From positions 1-64,000 of the forward strand of contig CACDLE010000001.1 of assembly GCA_902553555.1 (NCBI GenBank): a DNA stretch of 64,000 nucleotides. Reading direction: 5' to 3'. The position numbers were made by a program, and so were the translations under genes. Below, piece by piece: positions 40,166 through 50,362 of this stretch; positions within the stretch are counted from its first letter, which is position 1; every line of letters begins with the position of its first letter. Origin of the DNA: an uncultured Pelagibacteraceae bacterium (lineage in GTDB: Bacteria; Pseudomonadota; Alphaproteobacteria; Pelagibacterales; Pelagibacteraceae). The notes below the pieces were generated by a model. That model saw only the letters and a list, made by a program, of their open reading frames with translations. It was not told where the DNA came from and searched no databases.

Positions 40166-42247
40166 CTACAGAACCTCTCGTTTACCCACGTGGTTGGCTT
40201 TACTTACCACTCCTTTTTCTTCCATTGTATCAATAATTCTTGCTGCTCTGTTGTATCCAATTTGCAGCTTTCTTTGTAGAAAACTGGTCGATGCTTTTCC
40301 TTCAGATTTGACTAAATTAATTGCTTCTTCATATAATTCGTCTCCATCCTCATTTGAAACTAGTTCGGAATTTTCTGAAGAATTTGTAGCAATTGTAATA
40401 TCTTCAATATAATCAGGTTCACCTTGTTTTCGGAGAACACCACTAATGTTCATAATTTCTTTATCGGAAATGTACGGTCCGTGAATCCTAATGATTCTAT
40501 TTGCAGATGACATAAAGAGCATATCACCTTTGCCTAATAATTGTTCTGCTCCTTGCTCACCTAAGATTGTTCTGCTGTCAATTTTTGAACTTACTTGAAA
40601 AGATACTCTAGTTGGAAAATTTGCTTTAATTGTACCAGTTATCACGTCTACACTAGGCCTCTGGGTTGCCATTATTATGTGAATTCCTGCAGCTCTAGCC
40701 ATCTGTGATAATTTTTGAATATAATTTTCAATCTCTTTTCCAGCCACCAACATCAAGTCTGACATCTCATCAACTACTACTACAATGTAAGGCATCTTTA
40801 GTTTGTGCTTTTCATTATAACCATCAATATTTCTAACACCCACTTTAGACATCAATTTATATCTGTTGTTCATCTCTCTTACAGTCCATCCTAAAGCTGA
40901 TGTAGCTTTTTTAGCATCTGTTATAACAGGAGTTAATAAGTGTGGAATTCCCTCATAAGCTGACAGCTCCAACATTTTTGGGTCTATCAAAATCAATTTG
41001 CACAATTCAGGACTTAACTTATATAAAAGAGATGTAATAATAGTGTTGATGCAAACAGACTTTCCTGACCCAGTTGTCCCTGCAATTAATAAGTGAGGCA
41101 TTGATGTTAAATCACCTATTATAGGAACTCCTGAAATACTTTTACCTAAAGCTATTGGTAATTTTACATCTCTACTTTTAAATTTTTCATTAGAAATTAT
41201 CTCTCGCAAAAAAACACTCTCCCTTTTTTCGTTAGGGATTTCTATTCCAACTGTATTTTTACCGGGTATAACTGCAACTCTGGCTGATGTAGAGCTTGTA
41301 TTTCTAGCTAAATCATCTGATAAATTTATTATCTTTGAAACTTTAACACCAGCCGCAGGTTCAAATTCATATAAACTAACAACTGGCCCATTATTTATTT
41401 TTTTTATTTCACCACTAATTCCAAAATCTTGCAATATTCCCTCCATAAATTTTGCATCTGGTCTATTATTATTAAGATCTTTAGGCGATAATTTTGTTAG
41501 ATTTTTTTCTAATAAATCTAATGAAGGCAATTGAAATTTTTTAGGAATTGCATTTATCTTTGTTTGTTCTTTAGAAAATAAAAAACTTTGCTGAATATCC
41601 TTTTTGTCTTCAGCTAAATTATTTTGGTTAATTATATTTTCCTCTATTGTTTTAGTATTTTCTATTTTTTTTCTTAAAAATAAAAAAGAAAATAAGTTTT
41701 TTGATATTTTCTTTAAACTTATGTCAGAACTCAACGTAAAAAATATGACTGTAAGAAATATCAATATAAAACTACTATATTTATTTTCAATTATCGGAAT
41801 ATGTTGGTAGACAAAATTATAAACTAATTCTCCAACAAATCCAGAATTACCATTGTCTATTAACCAAAATGAATTATCAAAAGTAATATGTAGAAAAGTA
41901 CATCCAAAAATTAGATACAAGGTTAAAAATAAAAATTTGTAAATAATATTTTTAAGCTCTTTTACAAATACTAGTTTTATACCCCAAGAAATAATCGTAA
42001 CTAAAATTAAAAACGAGATCAGCCCAAAACTTTGTAATAAAAAATCTGATGTTTTACTGCCATATATGCCAAAGAAATTTTTTATATTAGAGGTGCTTTC
42101 ACCATAAATTATAGAAGGATCAGCAGGTGAATAAGTTGCGAATGAAATTGTTAAAGCTATTCCTAGAGAAATTAACAATAATCCCACAAACTCAAAGGTT
42201 CGTTTTTTTAAAAAATTTGTTAAACTATTTAAAAAGTTTGTATTCAT
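40166..42247 (-). CDS. ftsK: DNA translocase FtsK
   Basis: PHLLIAGTTGSGKSVCINTIITSLLYK; HIIMATQRPSVDVITG; C-terminal gamma domain LQRKLQIGYNRAARIID. Confidence 0.96.
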   Translation of the reverse strand: MNTNFLNSLTNFLKKRTFEFVGLLLISLGIALTISFATYSPADPSIIYGESTSNIKNFFGIYGSKTSDFLLQSFGLISFLILVTIISWGIKLVFVKELKNIIYKFLFLTLYLIFGCTFLHITFDNSFWLIDNGNSGFVGELVYNFVYQHIPIIENKYSSFILIFLTVIFFTLSSDISLKKISKNLFSFLFLRKKIENTKTIEENIINQNNLAEDKKDIQQSFLFSKEQTKINAIPKKFQLPSLDLLEKNLTKLSPKDLNNNRPDAKFMEGILQDFGISGEIKKINNGPVVSLYEFEPAAGVKVSKIINLSDDLARNTSSTSARVAVIPGKNTVGIEIPNEKRESVFLREIISNEKFKSRDVKLPIALGKSISGVPIIGDLTSMPHLLIAGTTGSGKSVCINTIITSLLYKLSPELCKLILIDPKMLELSAYEGIPHLLTPVITDAKKATSALGWTVREMNNRYKLMSKVGVRNIDGYNEKHKLKMPYIVVVVDEMSDLMLVAGKEIENYIQKLSQMARAAGIHIIMATQRPSVDVITGTIKANFPTRVSFQVSSKIDSRTILGEQGAEQLLGKGDMLFMSSANRIIRIHGPYISDKEIMNISGVLRKQGEPDYIEDITIATNSSENSELVSNEDGDELYEEAINLVKSEGKASTSFLQRKLQIGYNRAARIIDTMEEKGVVSKANHVGKREVL

Positions 42248-42280
42248 ATCGAATCGTAATACCTACTTTTTATCATTATT

Positions 42281-43411
42281 ATGAAAAAACATAAAATATG
42301 CATTGTGGGTGGCGGTTTAACTGGTCTGATATCTGCGCTTGTTTTAGCTAAAAAAGGATTGGATATAGATTTAATGGTTGAAAATTTATCTCCTAAAAAC
42401 AAAGATTTAAGAGTTACTGCAATATCCGAAAAAAACATGGAATTTTTAAAATCTACTATAAAAAATATCAATTTAAAATTATTTTACCCTGTAAAAAAAA
42501 TTAATCTCTTTTTTGAAAAAAATAATCAAACAAAAAATTTTTTAAATTTTAATGAAAATAAAAATTTAATGTTCTTTTTTGAAAACAGATTGACTAAAAA
42601 ACATTTAACTAAATTATTGAAAAAAACCAATGTTAAAATCCAAAAAAAAACAATAAAATCAATCGATCTGGCGGAAAATAAAGTTTCTACTAAACTGTCT
42701 TCAAAATCTTATGATTTAGTTGTTTTATGTTTAGGATCTAACTCTCCAATTTATCAAAAAATAAGTGGAAAAAGGGAAATCAAAAAAAATTATAAGGAGC
42801 ACTCTATAACCTGTTCAGTCAAACATCAGATTAAAAATATTGGAGCTCAGCAGTTTTTTTTAAAAGAAGGACCTCTTGCAATATTACCCTATAATAATAA
42901 TAAATTTTCAGTTGTATGGAGTATAGAAGATAAATATTTTATGAAAAATCAAAAAAATATTTCAAATTATTTAAAAATAAAACTCTCAAATTTGTTAAAA
43001 ACAAAGAAAATATCATTGGGTAATATTCAAAGTTATCCTTTAAAGTTGTTGCTAAAAAGAAGTTATTACAAAAAGAACACGATAATTCTAGGAGATGGAC
43101 TGCATGTAGTTCACCCTTTAGCAGGTCAAGGGTTTAATTTAATTTTAAGAGATCTTGAAAAATTAAATAATCTTATTTCCAATAATCTTAGGTTGGGTTT
43201 AACTATAAAAGATTCTAATATTCCAAAAGACTTATCGGATAGTAGAAAGCCAGAAAACTTATTAATGGGATTAGGAATAGACACAACAAGAGAATTTTTT
43301 AAGAGCAACAAATATTTAGATCCAATAAAGGAAAATATGTTAAATAATTTTTCCAAATCAAAATTATTAAAAGAGATTACGAAAAGAATTGCAAACCTAG
43401 GTTTAAACTAA
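42281..43411 (+). CDS. FAD-dependent monooxygenase, UbiH/UbiF/COQ6-like
   Basis: ICIVGGGLTGLISALVLAKKGL; TIILGDGLHVVHPLAGQGFNLILRDLEKL. Confidence 0.88.
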   Translation: MKKHKICIVGGGLTGLISALVLAKKGLDIDLMVENLSPKNKDLRVTAISEKNMEFLKSTIKNINLKLFYPVKKINLFFEKNNQTKNFLNFNENKNLMFFFENRLTKKHLTKLLKKTNVKIQKKTIKSIDLAENKVSTKLSSKSYDLVVLCLGSNSPIYQKISGKREIKKNYKEHSITCSVKHQIKNIGAQQFFLKEGPLAILPYNNNKFSVVWSIEDKYFMKNQKNISNYLKIKLSNLLKTKKISLGNIQSYPLKLLLKRSYYKKNTIILGDGLHVVHPLAGQGFNLILRDLEKLNNLISNNLRLGLTIKDSNIPKDLSDSRKPENLLMGLGIDTTREFFKSNKYLDPIKENMLNNFSKSKLLKEITKRIANLGLN

Positions 43412-44739
43412 TGAATATTTTCGCTTTGTCTTCTGGCAGAGGCCCATGTGGTATAGCTATTATAAGAATGTCGGGCCCAGACACTTTAAGTGTATGTAAG
43501 CTAATTTCAAAAGAAAAAATAATTAAAGAAAATGAGATAAACCTATGTAAATTTTTTGACCCAAGCAATGGTGCTATTATTGATCCAGAAGCTTTAATTT
43601 TGTGGTTTCCTAAGCCAAATAGTTTTACAGGTGACGATTTAGCAGAATTTCATGTTCATGGAAGCAACGCAATTATAAGCTATTTTCTTAAAGTACTATC
43701 TAGGCAAAAAAACTGCAGAATGGCCGAACCAGGAGAATTCACAAAAAAAGCTTTTCAAAATAATAAAATTGACCTTCTAAAAGCCGAGAGTATTGGGGAT
43801 TTAATACACTCTGAAACCGAACTACAAAGAAAACAATCGGTAAATTTAGTTAATGGACAGGCCTCAAAATATTATGATGATTTAAGATCAAAATTAATAA
43901 AATCCCTATCTTTCATCGAGGCCAAAATAGATTTTAGTGAAGATGATCTACCTGACAATGTTCTGAAAGAAGCTCATAAAAACATAAAATTAATACACAG
44001 TGATATCAGTAAGATTATAAATGATAACAAGGTAGGAGAAAAAATCAGGGAAGGATTTAGAGTCTCAATTATTGGAGAAACAAATGTTGGTAAATCATCA
44101 TTATTAAATTTGCTATCGAAAAGAGAGGTAGCAATAGTTTCAGATGAAGCTGGAACAACTAGAGATGTTATAGAGACATATCTAAACTTGGATGGTTATC
44201 CAGTTATTCTGGCAGATACAGCCGGGATTAGAGATTCAAAGAATGATGTTGAAAAAAAAGGAATATCATTAGCGTTAAGTAAATTTAAAGAGGCCGATCT
44301 AAATATTCTAGTAGTTGATAATTCAAAAAAAGAAATTAGCGATAAAATAAAGTCTATGATTAATGAAGACACAATAATTTTATTGAATAAATCTGATGTT
44401 CAAGCCCAAGAAAGTCATAAATTTAATACTGACAGTATTTTAGCCTCAGTTAAAAATAATAAAAATATTGATAAACTAATAAATCTTATTAAAAAAAAAT
44501 TAAGTAAGAAATATTCATCGAATAATAATATTTTAATTACAAGAGAAAGGCATAGAGTTAAATTAAAAGAATGTTTGAATGAAATAGATAAATTTCTCAA
44601 AAAAGATCAAAATAAAGATCTCGAGTTAGCTGCAGAGGATCTAAGAATGGCTACACGTCATTTAGGTAGTATAGTTGGCAAAGTAGATGTGGAAGAAATT
44701 CTTGGATCTATTTTTAAGGACTTCTGTATAGGTAAATAA
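43411..44739 (+). CDS. mnmE: tRNA modification GTPase MnmE
   Basis: SGRGPCGIAIIRMSGP; IIGETNVGKSSLLNLLS; DEAGTTRDVIE; ADTAGIRDS; VEEILGSIFKDFCIGK. Confidence 0.97.
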   Translation: MNIFALSSGRGPCGIAIIRMSGPDTLSVCKLISKEKIIKENEINLCKFFDPSNGAIIDPEALILWFPKPNSFTGDDLAEFHVHGSNAIISYFLKVLSRQKNCRMAEPGEFTKKAFQNNKIDLLKAESIGDLIHSETELQRKQSVNLVNGQASKYYDDLRSKLIKSLSFIEAKIDFSEDDLPDNVLKEAHKNIKLIHSDISKIINDNKVGEKIREGFRVSIIGETNVGKSSLLNLLSKREVAIVSDEAGTTRDVIETYLNLDGYPVILADTAGIRDSKNDVEKKGISLALSKFKEADLNILVVDNSKKEISDKIKSMINEDTIILLNKSDVQAQESHKFNTDSILASVKNNKNIDKLINLIKKKLSKKYSSNNNILITRERHRVKLKECLNEIDKFLKKDQNKDLELAAEDLRMATRHLGSIVGKVDVEEILGSIFKDFCIGK

Positions 44740-44781
44740 AATAGCTCTTGTATTATTAATTAAGAGCGTTACATTCTTCTC

Positions 44782-46650
44782 ATGGCTAAAGAAAGCTATG
44801 ATATTGTAGTTATAGGTGGTGGACATGCTGGATGTGAGGCTGCTGCAGCTTCTGCTAGAATGGGCGTCAATACTGCACTTTTTACACATAAAATTGAGAC
44901 TATTGGGGAGATGTCCTGCAATCCAGCCATAGGAGGACTTGGTAAAGGGCATTTGGTTCGAGAAATTGATGCGCTAGACGGTGTAATGGGAGTTGTTTCT
45001 GACAAATCAGGTATTCAGTTTCGATTATTGAATAGAAGTAGAGGTCCAGCAGTTAGAGGACCACGAACACAATCCGACAGAGCACTTTACAAAAAGCACA
45101 TGCAAAAAATCTTACTAAATTATAAAAACTTAACTGTAGTAGCCGACCCTGTAATAAAATTTTTGTTTAATGATAATCAAGTTATAGGTTTCGTATGTCA
45201 AAGTGGGAAGGAGATAAGATGTAAGGAACTTATTTTGACGACTGGAACATTTTTAAACGGTCTAATCCATATAGGTGAAACACAAATCCCAGCAGGAAGA
45301 TATGACGAAAAACCATCTACTGGACTAAGCGAACAACTTGCTAGATTTAAAATGAAAATAGGTAGACTTAAAACTGGCACTCCTCCTAGGTTGGACGGCT
45401 CAACAATTAATTATGACGATCTAGAAATGCAGCCCGCTGATGATAATCCTTACTTCTTTTCTTTTTTAACAACTAAATTAGAGAACAAACAAATTTCATG
45501 TGGCATGACATATACAAATGATGAAGTTCATAAAATTATTAGTGATAATATTAATAGGAGTGCTATGTACTCTGGCAACATCAAAGGTGTCGGACCTAGA
45601 TATTGTCCCTCGATAGAAGATAAGATTGTAAAGTTTAAAGAAAAACACAAACATCAAATTTTTTTAGAACCCGAAGGATTAAATGACAATACTGTTTACC
45701 CAAATGGTATATCTACTTCTTTACCAGAAGAAGTCCAACTTAAAATATTAAGTAAAATCAAGGGTTTAGAGGGTGTTAGAATGAAAAGAGCAGGGTATGC
45801 TATAGAGTATGATTATGTAGATCCTAGGGAGCTAAATCCAACGCTTGAAACTAAAAAAATTAAATCTTTATTTTTAGCGGGACAAATAAATGGGACTACT
45901 GGGTATGAAGAAGCAGCTGCTCAGGGGTTAATTGCGGGTATTAATGCGGCGCTAAAAATTTTAAAAAAAGAAGAATTTATTTTAGACAGATCGGAGTCAT
46001 ACATTGGAGTAATGATCGATGATCTAATTACGAAAGGTGTTTCTGAACCATATCGTATGTTTACTTCTAGAGCCGAATATAGATTATCTTTAAGAGCTGA
46101 TAATGCAGATCAAAGATTAACTCCATCAGGTATAAAAATAAATTGTGTGGGTAAAAACAGATCAAAGGTATTTTTAGATAAACAAAAAAAATTAACAAGC
46201 ATTTTAGATTATCTTAAATCAAATTTTATATCTCCAAATGAGGCAAGTAAGTATGAAATAAAAATTGCTCAAGATGGCGTCAAAAGATCCGGTATAGAGT
46301 TAATGGCTCAGCGAAATCTAAATATGGCAAAACTAAGGCAGATATGGCCTATGCTACCATCGTTTGGTACTGACTTAGATGACCAAGTTGAAATGGATGC
46401 TCATTACTCTGGCTACCTCAAAAGACAGTCTCATGATATAGCTGCATTTAAAAAAGATGAAGGTATTAAAATACCTGATAAGATTGATTACGATATATTT
46501 AGTGGATTATCTAACGAGATTAAATCTAAGTTGAAGACAATAAAGCCTAAAACTTTAGGCCAAGCCTTAAGAATTGATGGTGTTACTCCAGCTGCAGCTA
46601 TAATATTATTAGGATATATCAAATCTACAAAGAAAAGGGCCTCAGCTTGA
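44782..46650 (+). CDS. mnmG: tRNA uridine-5-carboxymethylaminomethyl(34) synthesis enzyme MnmG
   Basis: [62 protein letters not shown]. Confidence 0.98.
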   Translation: MAKESYDIVVIGGGHAGCEAAAASARMGVNTALFTHKIETIGEMSCNPAIGGLGKGHLVREIDALDGVMGVVSDKSGIQFRLLNRSRGPAVRGPRTQSDRALYKKHMQKILLNYKNLTVVADPVIKFLFNDNQVIGFVCQSGKEIRCKELILTTGTFLNGLIHIGETQIPAGRYDEKPSTGLSEQLARFKMKIGRLKTGTPPRLDGSTINYDDLEMQPADDNPYFFSFLTTKLENKQISCGMTYTNDEVHKIISDNINRSAMYSGNIKGVGPRYCPSIEDKIVKFKEKHKHQIFLEPEGLNDNTVYPNGISTSLPEEVQLKILSKIKGLEGVRMKRAGYAIEYDYVDPRELNPTLETKKIKSLFLAGQINGTTGYEEAAAQGLIAGINAALKILKKEEFILDRSESYIGVMIDDLITKGVSEPYRMFTSRAEYRLSLRADNADQRLTPSGIKINCVGKNRSKVFLDKQKKLTSILDYLKSNFISPNEASKYEIKIAQDGVKRSGIELMAQRNLNMAKLRQIWPMLPSFGTDLDDQVEMDAHYSGYLKRQSHDIAAFKKDEGIKIPDKIDYDIFSGLSNEIKSKLKTIKPKTLGQALRIDGVTPAAAIILLGYIKSTKKRASA

Positions 46651-47273
46651 TAAGTGAGACCAATGTAAAAAAAATACTTTTTGAAAATCTTAAATTTGAT
46701 AAGCTTAAAATAAAAAAATTAGACGATTTTGTCAAAAATCTTCTTATTTTTAATAAAAAACATAATTTAATATCAAAGAAAACCGAAAAATCAATTTGGG
46801 ATAGACATATTCTTGATAGTGCCCAATTAGTGAAATTTATTAATCCCAAAATTTGTAATAGTATAGCAGATTTAGGTACTGGGGGAGGTTTTCCAGGTAT
46901 TATTTTAGCTATCTTTTTTAATAATTTCAATTTTCACGTGAAACTTTATGAAAAGTCACCTTTAAAGTGCTTATTTCTTAATGATATCGTCAATATAATT
47001 AAAATTAATGCGATAATTATTAATAATGATATAAATAATGAAAAAATTGACTCAAACTATGTTGTTTGTAGAGCATTTAAGAAAATACCCCAAATATTGA
47101 ATATTTCACGTGAAAAATGCATTAAAAGGCATAAACTAATACTAATGAGAGGAAGAAGTGCACAAGAAGAGCTAAAAAAAGCTTTTAAGGAACAAAATTA
47201 TAGGTATAGATTAGAAAAAAGCATAACAGATAGTGAGTCGAAGATAGTTATTATCGATGTAAAGAAAAAATGA
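46647..47273 (+). CDS. rsmG: 16S rRNA m7G527 methyltransferase RsmG
   Basis: [41 protein letters not shown]; gidA-gidB-parAB order. Confidence 0.94.
   Translation: MISETNVKKILFENLKFDKLKIKKLDDFVKNLLIFNKKHNLISKKTEKSIWDRHILDSAQLVKFINPKICNSIADLGTGGGFPGIILAIFFNNFNFHVKLYEKSPLKCLFLNDIVNIIKINAIIINNDINNEKIDSNYVVCRAFKKIPQILNISREKCIKRHKLILMRGRSAQEELKKAFKEQNYRYRLEKSITDSESKIVIIDVKKK
46930..46945. promoter_or_regulatory. parS-like ParB-binding palindrome (ATTTTCACGTGAAACT)
   Basis: 13/16 match to TGTTTCACGTGAAACA; inside rsmG. Confidence 0.72.
47102..47117. promoter_or_regulatory. parS-like ParB-binding palindrome (TATTTCACGTGAAAAA)
   Basis: 14/16 match to TGTTTCACGTGAAACA; inside rsmG, in a different codon phase from the first site. 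Confidence 0.75.
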
Positions 47274-48067
47274 GAAAGCCAAACATAATTGCTGTGATAA
47301 ATCAAAAGGGTGGAGTAGGCAAAACCACAACAGTTATAAATTTGGCAGCATCACTGTCCATTATGGGTCAAAATAATTTAATAATAGATTTAGACCCACA
47401 AGGTAATGCTACCACGGGATTAGGCAAATCTAATAATGATGACGAGAACAACATTTATAAATTATTAATTAAAGAAATTGAATTAAACAATGCATTACAA
47501 ACTACAGCTTTTGAAAAATTAGATTTAATAGGTTCAAATGTTAACTTGTCTGGTTTAGAAGTTGAAACCGCTAACGAGGAAAATCGAGCCTTTATCCTGA
47601 AAGAAATCTTGGAAAAAGATTCTAATTTAATTAGTAAGTACAATAATATTTTTATAGATTGTCCACCATCTTTAAGTCTGCTAACAATTATGGCTCTAGT
47701 TTCTTCACATGAAATTTTAGTTCCATTGCAAACTGAATTCTTTGCTTTGGAAGGTATAACGCAACTTGTCAAAACAATAGATAGAATTAAGGTTAATTTG
47801 AATCCTACTTTAAATGTAAGAGGAATTTTACTTACCATGTTTGATAAGAGAAACAAACTATCATCACAAGTAGATAAGGAAGCTAGAAATTATTTTAAAG
47901 AAAAGGTTTACGCATCAGTGATACCAAGAAATGTAAGATTGTCAGAAGCCCCATCACATGGTCAACCATGCGTAACTTACGATAAATCATGTAGTGGAAG
48001 TAAAGCTTATTTAAAATTAGCAAAAGAATTTATTATTCAAAAAGATAACTTTGGTAGTGCCGCGTGA
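47270..48067 (+). CDS. parA: Chromosome partitioning ATPase ParA
   Basis: IIAVINQKGGVGKTTTVINLAASL; LIDLDPQGNATTGLG; IDCPPSLSLLTI. Confidence 0.97.
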   Translation: MRKPNIIAVINQKGGVGKTTTVINLAASLSIMGQNNLIIDLDPQGNATTGLGKSNNDDENNIYKLLIKEIELNNALQTTAFEKLDLIGSNVNLSGLEVETANEENRAFILKEILEKDSNLISKYNNIFIDCPPSLSLLTIMALVSSHEILVPLQTEFFALEGITQLVKTIDRIKVNLNPTLNVRGILLTMFDKRNKLSSQVDKEARNYFKEKVYASVIPRNVRLSEAPSHGQPCVTYDKSCSGSKAYLKLAKEFIIQKDNFGSAA

Positions 48068-48918
48068 ATTCAAAAAAAAAAGGCTTAGGAAAAGGTTTGT
48101 CCGCACTGTTTGGTGACCAAAAAAAAGACCAAAATACTAATAAAAAGGCGGAGAATTTAACGAAAGCTCTGATTGGAGATTTAGCTCGTAATAAATATCA
48201 ACCAAGGACAATTTTCGACGACGAGAAACTAAAAGAACTTTCTGCCTCAATAAAAAAAAATGGTATTATACAGCCAATAGCAGTAAGAAAAAGCAAATCA
48301 TCAAAAGAGACATATGAAATAGTTGCTGGCGAAAGAAGATGGCTTGCTGCACAAAAAGCAGGATTGCATGAAGTACCTATAACTATATTAGATCTCAACG
48401 ATAGTGAGACATTAGAAGTAGCCATAGTTGAAAACATTCAGAGGGAAGATCTAAATATTATAGAGGAAGCGAAAGGTTATAAAAGATTACACGAAGAATT
48501 TGGGTATGATCAAGATAAGATAGCTAAGTTCATGTCTAAAAGTAGAAGTCATGTAAGCAATACTTTAAGGTTATTAAATTTACCTAAAGATATTATATCT
48601 ATGTTAGAACAAGGAGAGCTCACAGCAGGCCAGGCTCGTCCTCTTATAGGGATGCCTAATGCTTCCTCTATTGCTGAAGAAATTGTTGCAAAAAAACTAT
48701 CTGCTAGATCGATTGAAAATTTAAAAAAAAGAAAAGAGAAATCTTTTACTGTTGATCCAAATATATTTGAAGTACAACGCGAACTTGAAAGGGTATTGGG
48801 TTATCGTATTCAAATTGTAAATAAAAAAAATAATTCAGGAAAGCTAGTCGTTGAGTATAAAAATTTAGACCAATTGGAATATATTTCAAATTTACTCAAA
48901 AATAAGTCCAAGTCGTAG
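48064..48918 (+). CDS. parB: Chromosome partitioning protein ParB
   Basis: GLGKGLSALFGD; KYQPRTIFDDEKLKELSASIKKNGIIQPIAVR; VAGERRWLAAQKAGL; ENIQREDLN. Confidence 0.97.
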   Translation: MNSKKKGLGKGLSALFGDQKKDQNTNKKAENLTKALIGDLARNKYQPRTIFDDEKLKELSASIKKNGIIQPIAVRKSKSSKETYEIVAGERRWLAAQKAGLHEVPITILDLNDSETLEVAIVENIQREDLNIIEEAKGYKRLHEEFGYDQDKIAKFMSKSRSHVSNTLRLLNLPKDIISMLEQGELTAGQARPLIGMPNASSIAEEIVAKKLSARSIENLKKRKEKSFTVDPNIFEVQRELERVLGYRIQIVNKKNNSGKLVVEYKNLDQLEYISNLLKNKSKS

Positions 48919-49897
48919 AGCAAATATTATTTAAGGAGTTTTTAATTAGTGTAAGCCCATTCACGTTAGAATTTGTTTTCATCATTTTATCTATTTTGCC
49001 TAAATACTTAACTGCCTCTAGAACGCTTGATTTATCCCATTTATTCATCATTTTTTTATAGATAGGCTTGTCTTTCCAAAATATTGGAGGTTTAATAGTG
49101 TCCACAGCATTATCTAAATTAACGTTTTTGTTAACCAGATTAAATATATCTAAAAGTTTTAATAATCTTGTGTTTATAGAGTTAAAATATATATAAGCAT
49201 CTTCTTTTATAAAAACAAAATCATTTAGTAAATTGTTCAATTTTAACTTATTTTTAGTTAGAACAGCGTCTCTGATATCATTAAAAATCTCGTTAGTATC
49301 TGATCTTAGAAGTATCTCTAATTCATTTTCGTCTATTTTGTTTTTATCAAAATAAGTTTTAATTTTTATAATGTTGCTTATTAATTTTGTTCTATCCAAA
49401 TTACAAAATCCAACAATCATCCTAATATGGTTATCATTTATATTAGTAAATTCTTTAAGGTTGTTGATGGCTAACTTTTTTAAAGTAACTTCATTGTCCT
49501 GATAACAAGCAACTGCTATTGCTGTTTTATCTTTTTCAAAAAGATTTCGTAAGGTTGATTTTTTATCCAATATATCAGAGAAGAGTATAATATTTTTATG
49601 ATACTTATCACTCATCAAATATTCAATATTTTTTGTGATTTTATCATTTGCTTGATTGACAAAAATTATTTTTTCCTTACTAAACAATGACTCATTTTTT
49701 GCTTCGTTTATTAAAATATCTTTATTTTTACTGAAATCTTCGTCATAAAGATTTAGAATCTCAATCCCTTTATATTTTTTTTTGATTTTAAATTTTAAGT
49801 GATCTTTTAATCCATTGTTTTCGCCATAAAAAAGGGCAAATTTGTGTTTATCGATCGTGTCTATATTATTTTCTATTTGGTAACTTTTAATGATCAT
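48896..49897 (-). CDS. holA: DNA polymerase III delta subunit
   Basis: FALFYGENNGLKDHLKFKIKKK; leuS-lptE-holA order; convergent with parB. Confidence 0.85.
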   Translation of the reverse strand: MIIKSYQIENNIDTIDKHKFALFYGENNGLKDHLKFKIKKKYKGIEILNLYDEDFSKNKDILINEAKNESLFSKEKIIFVNQANDKITKNIEYLMSDKYHKNIILFSDILDKKSTLRNLFEKDKTAIAVACYQDNEVTLKKLAINNLKEFTNINDNHIRMIVGFCNLDRTKLISNIIKIKTYFDKNKIDENELEILLRSDTNEIFNDIRDAVLTKNKLKLNNLLNDFVFIKEDAYIYFNSINTRLLKLLDIFNLVNKNVNLDNAVDTIKPPIFWKDKPIYKKMMNKWDKSSVLEAVKYLGKIDKMMKTNSNVNGLTLIKNSLNNICSTTWTYF

Positions 49898-50362
49898 CTA
49901 TTTAAACTTAATTTTCAAATCCTCCATTATTTGATCAACAGTTTGATCGATTAAAGTATTATAAGCATTTTTTTCATTTTCTTTTGTATCGGCGTATCTT
50001 TTTACTACTTCATATACAAAGTCATTTGAATACAATTTAGCTATGCTTTCATCACCATCTTTGTTTCTTACTACAGTTTGTGCCTTTAATCCTAATTGAT
50101 ATTTTGTTACTTTATTTTGAAGATTTTTTTCAGCCACATCTTTTGTTTTTTTTAGATCTATAATTATGTTTAAAGGATTAGCTCCAGATTTAACAAAATT
50201 ATTTTTTAATTTCTTCTTAATCAAAAATGCTGCTCTTTTTTCACCTGATATAGTTATTTCATTTATGTAAAAATCTTGGTTAGAGGAGTTAATTTTTTGA
50301 TATGAGCAGTTATTTAATAGTAATAAAAGTACAATTAATAAGCAGTTCCATTTTTTTTTCAT
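49898..50362 (-). CDS. lptE: LPS-assembly lipoprotein LptE-like
   Basis: Lipoprotein signal LLLNNCSYQ; between leuS and holA. Confidence 0.8.
   Translation of the reverse strand: MKKKWNCLLIVLLLLLNNCSYQKINSSNQDFYINEITISGEKRAAFLIKKKLKNNFVKSGANPLNIIIDLKKTKDVAEKNLQNKVTKYQLGLKAQTVVRNKDGDESIAKLYSNDFVYEVVKRYADTKENEKNAYNTLIDQTVDQIMEDLKIKFK

Noticed and set aside
47455-47856. 133-aa minus-strand ORF inside parA
   Set aside because: Antisense shadow of parA, no independent support
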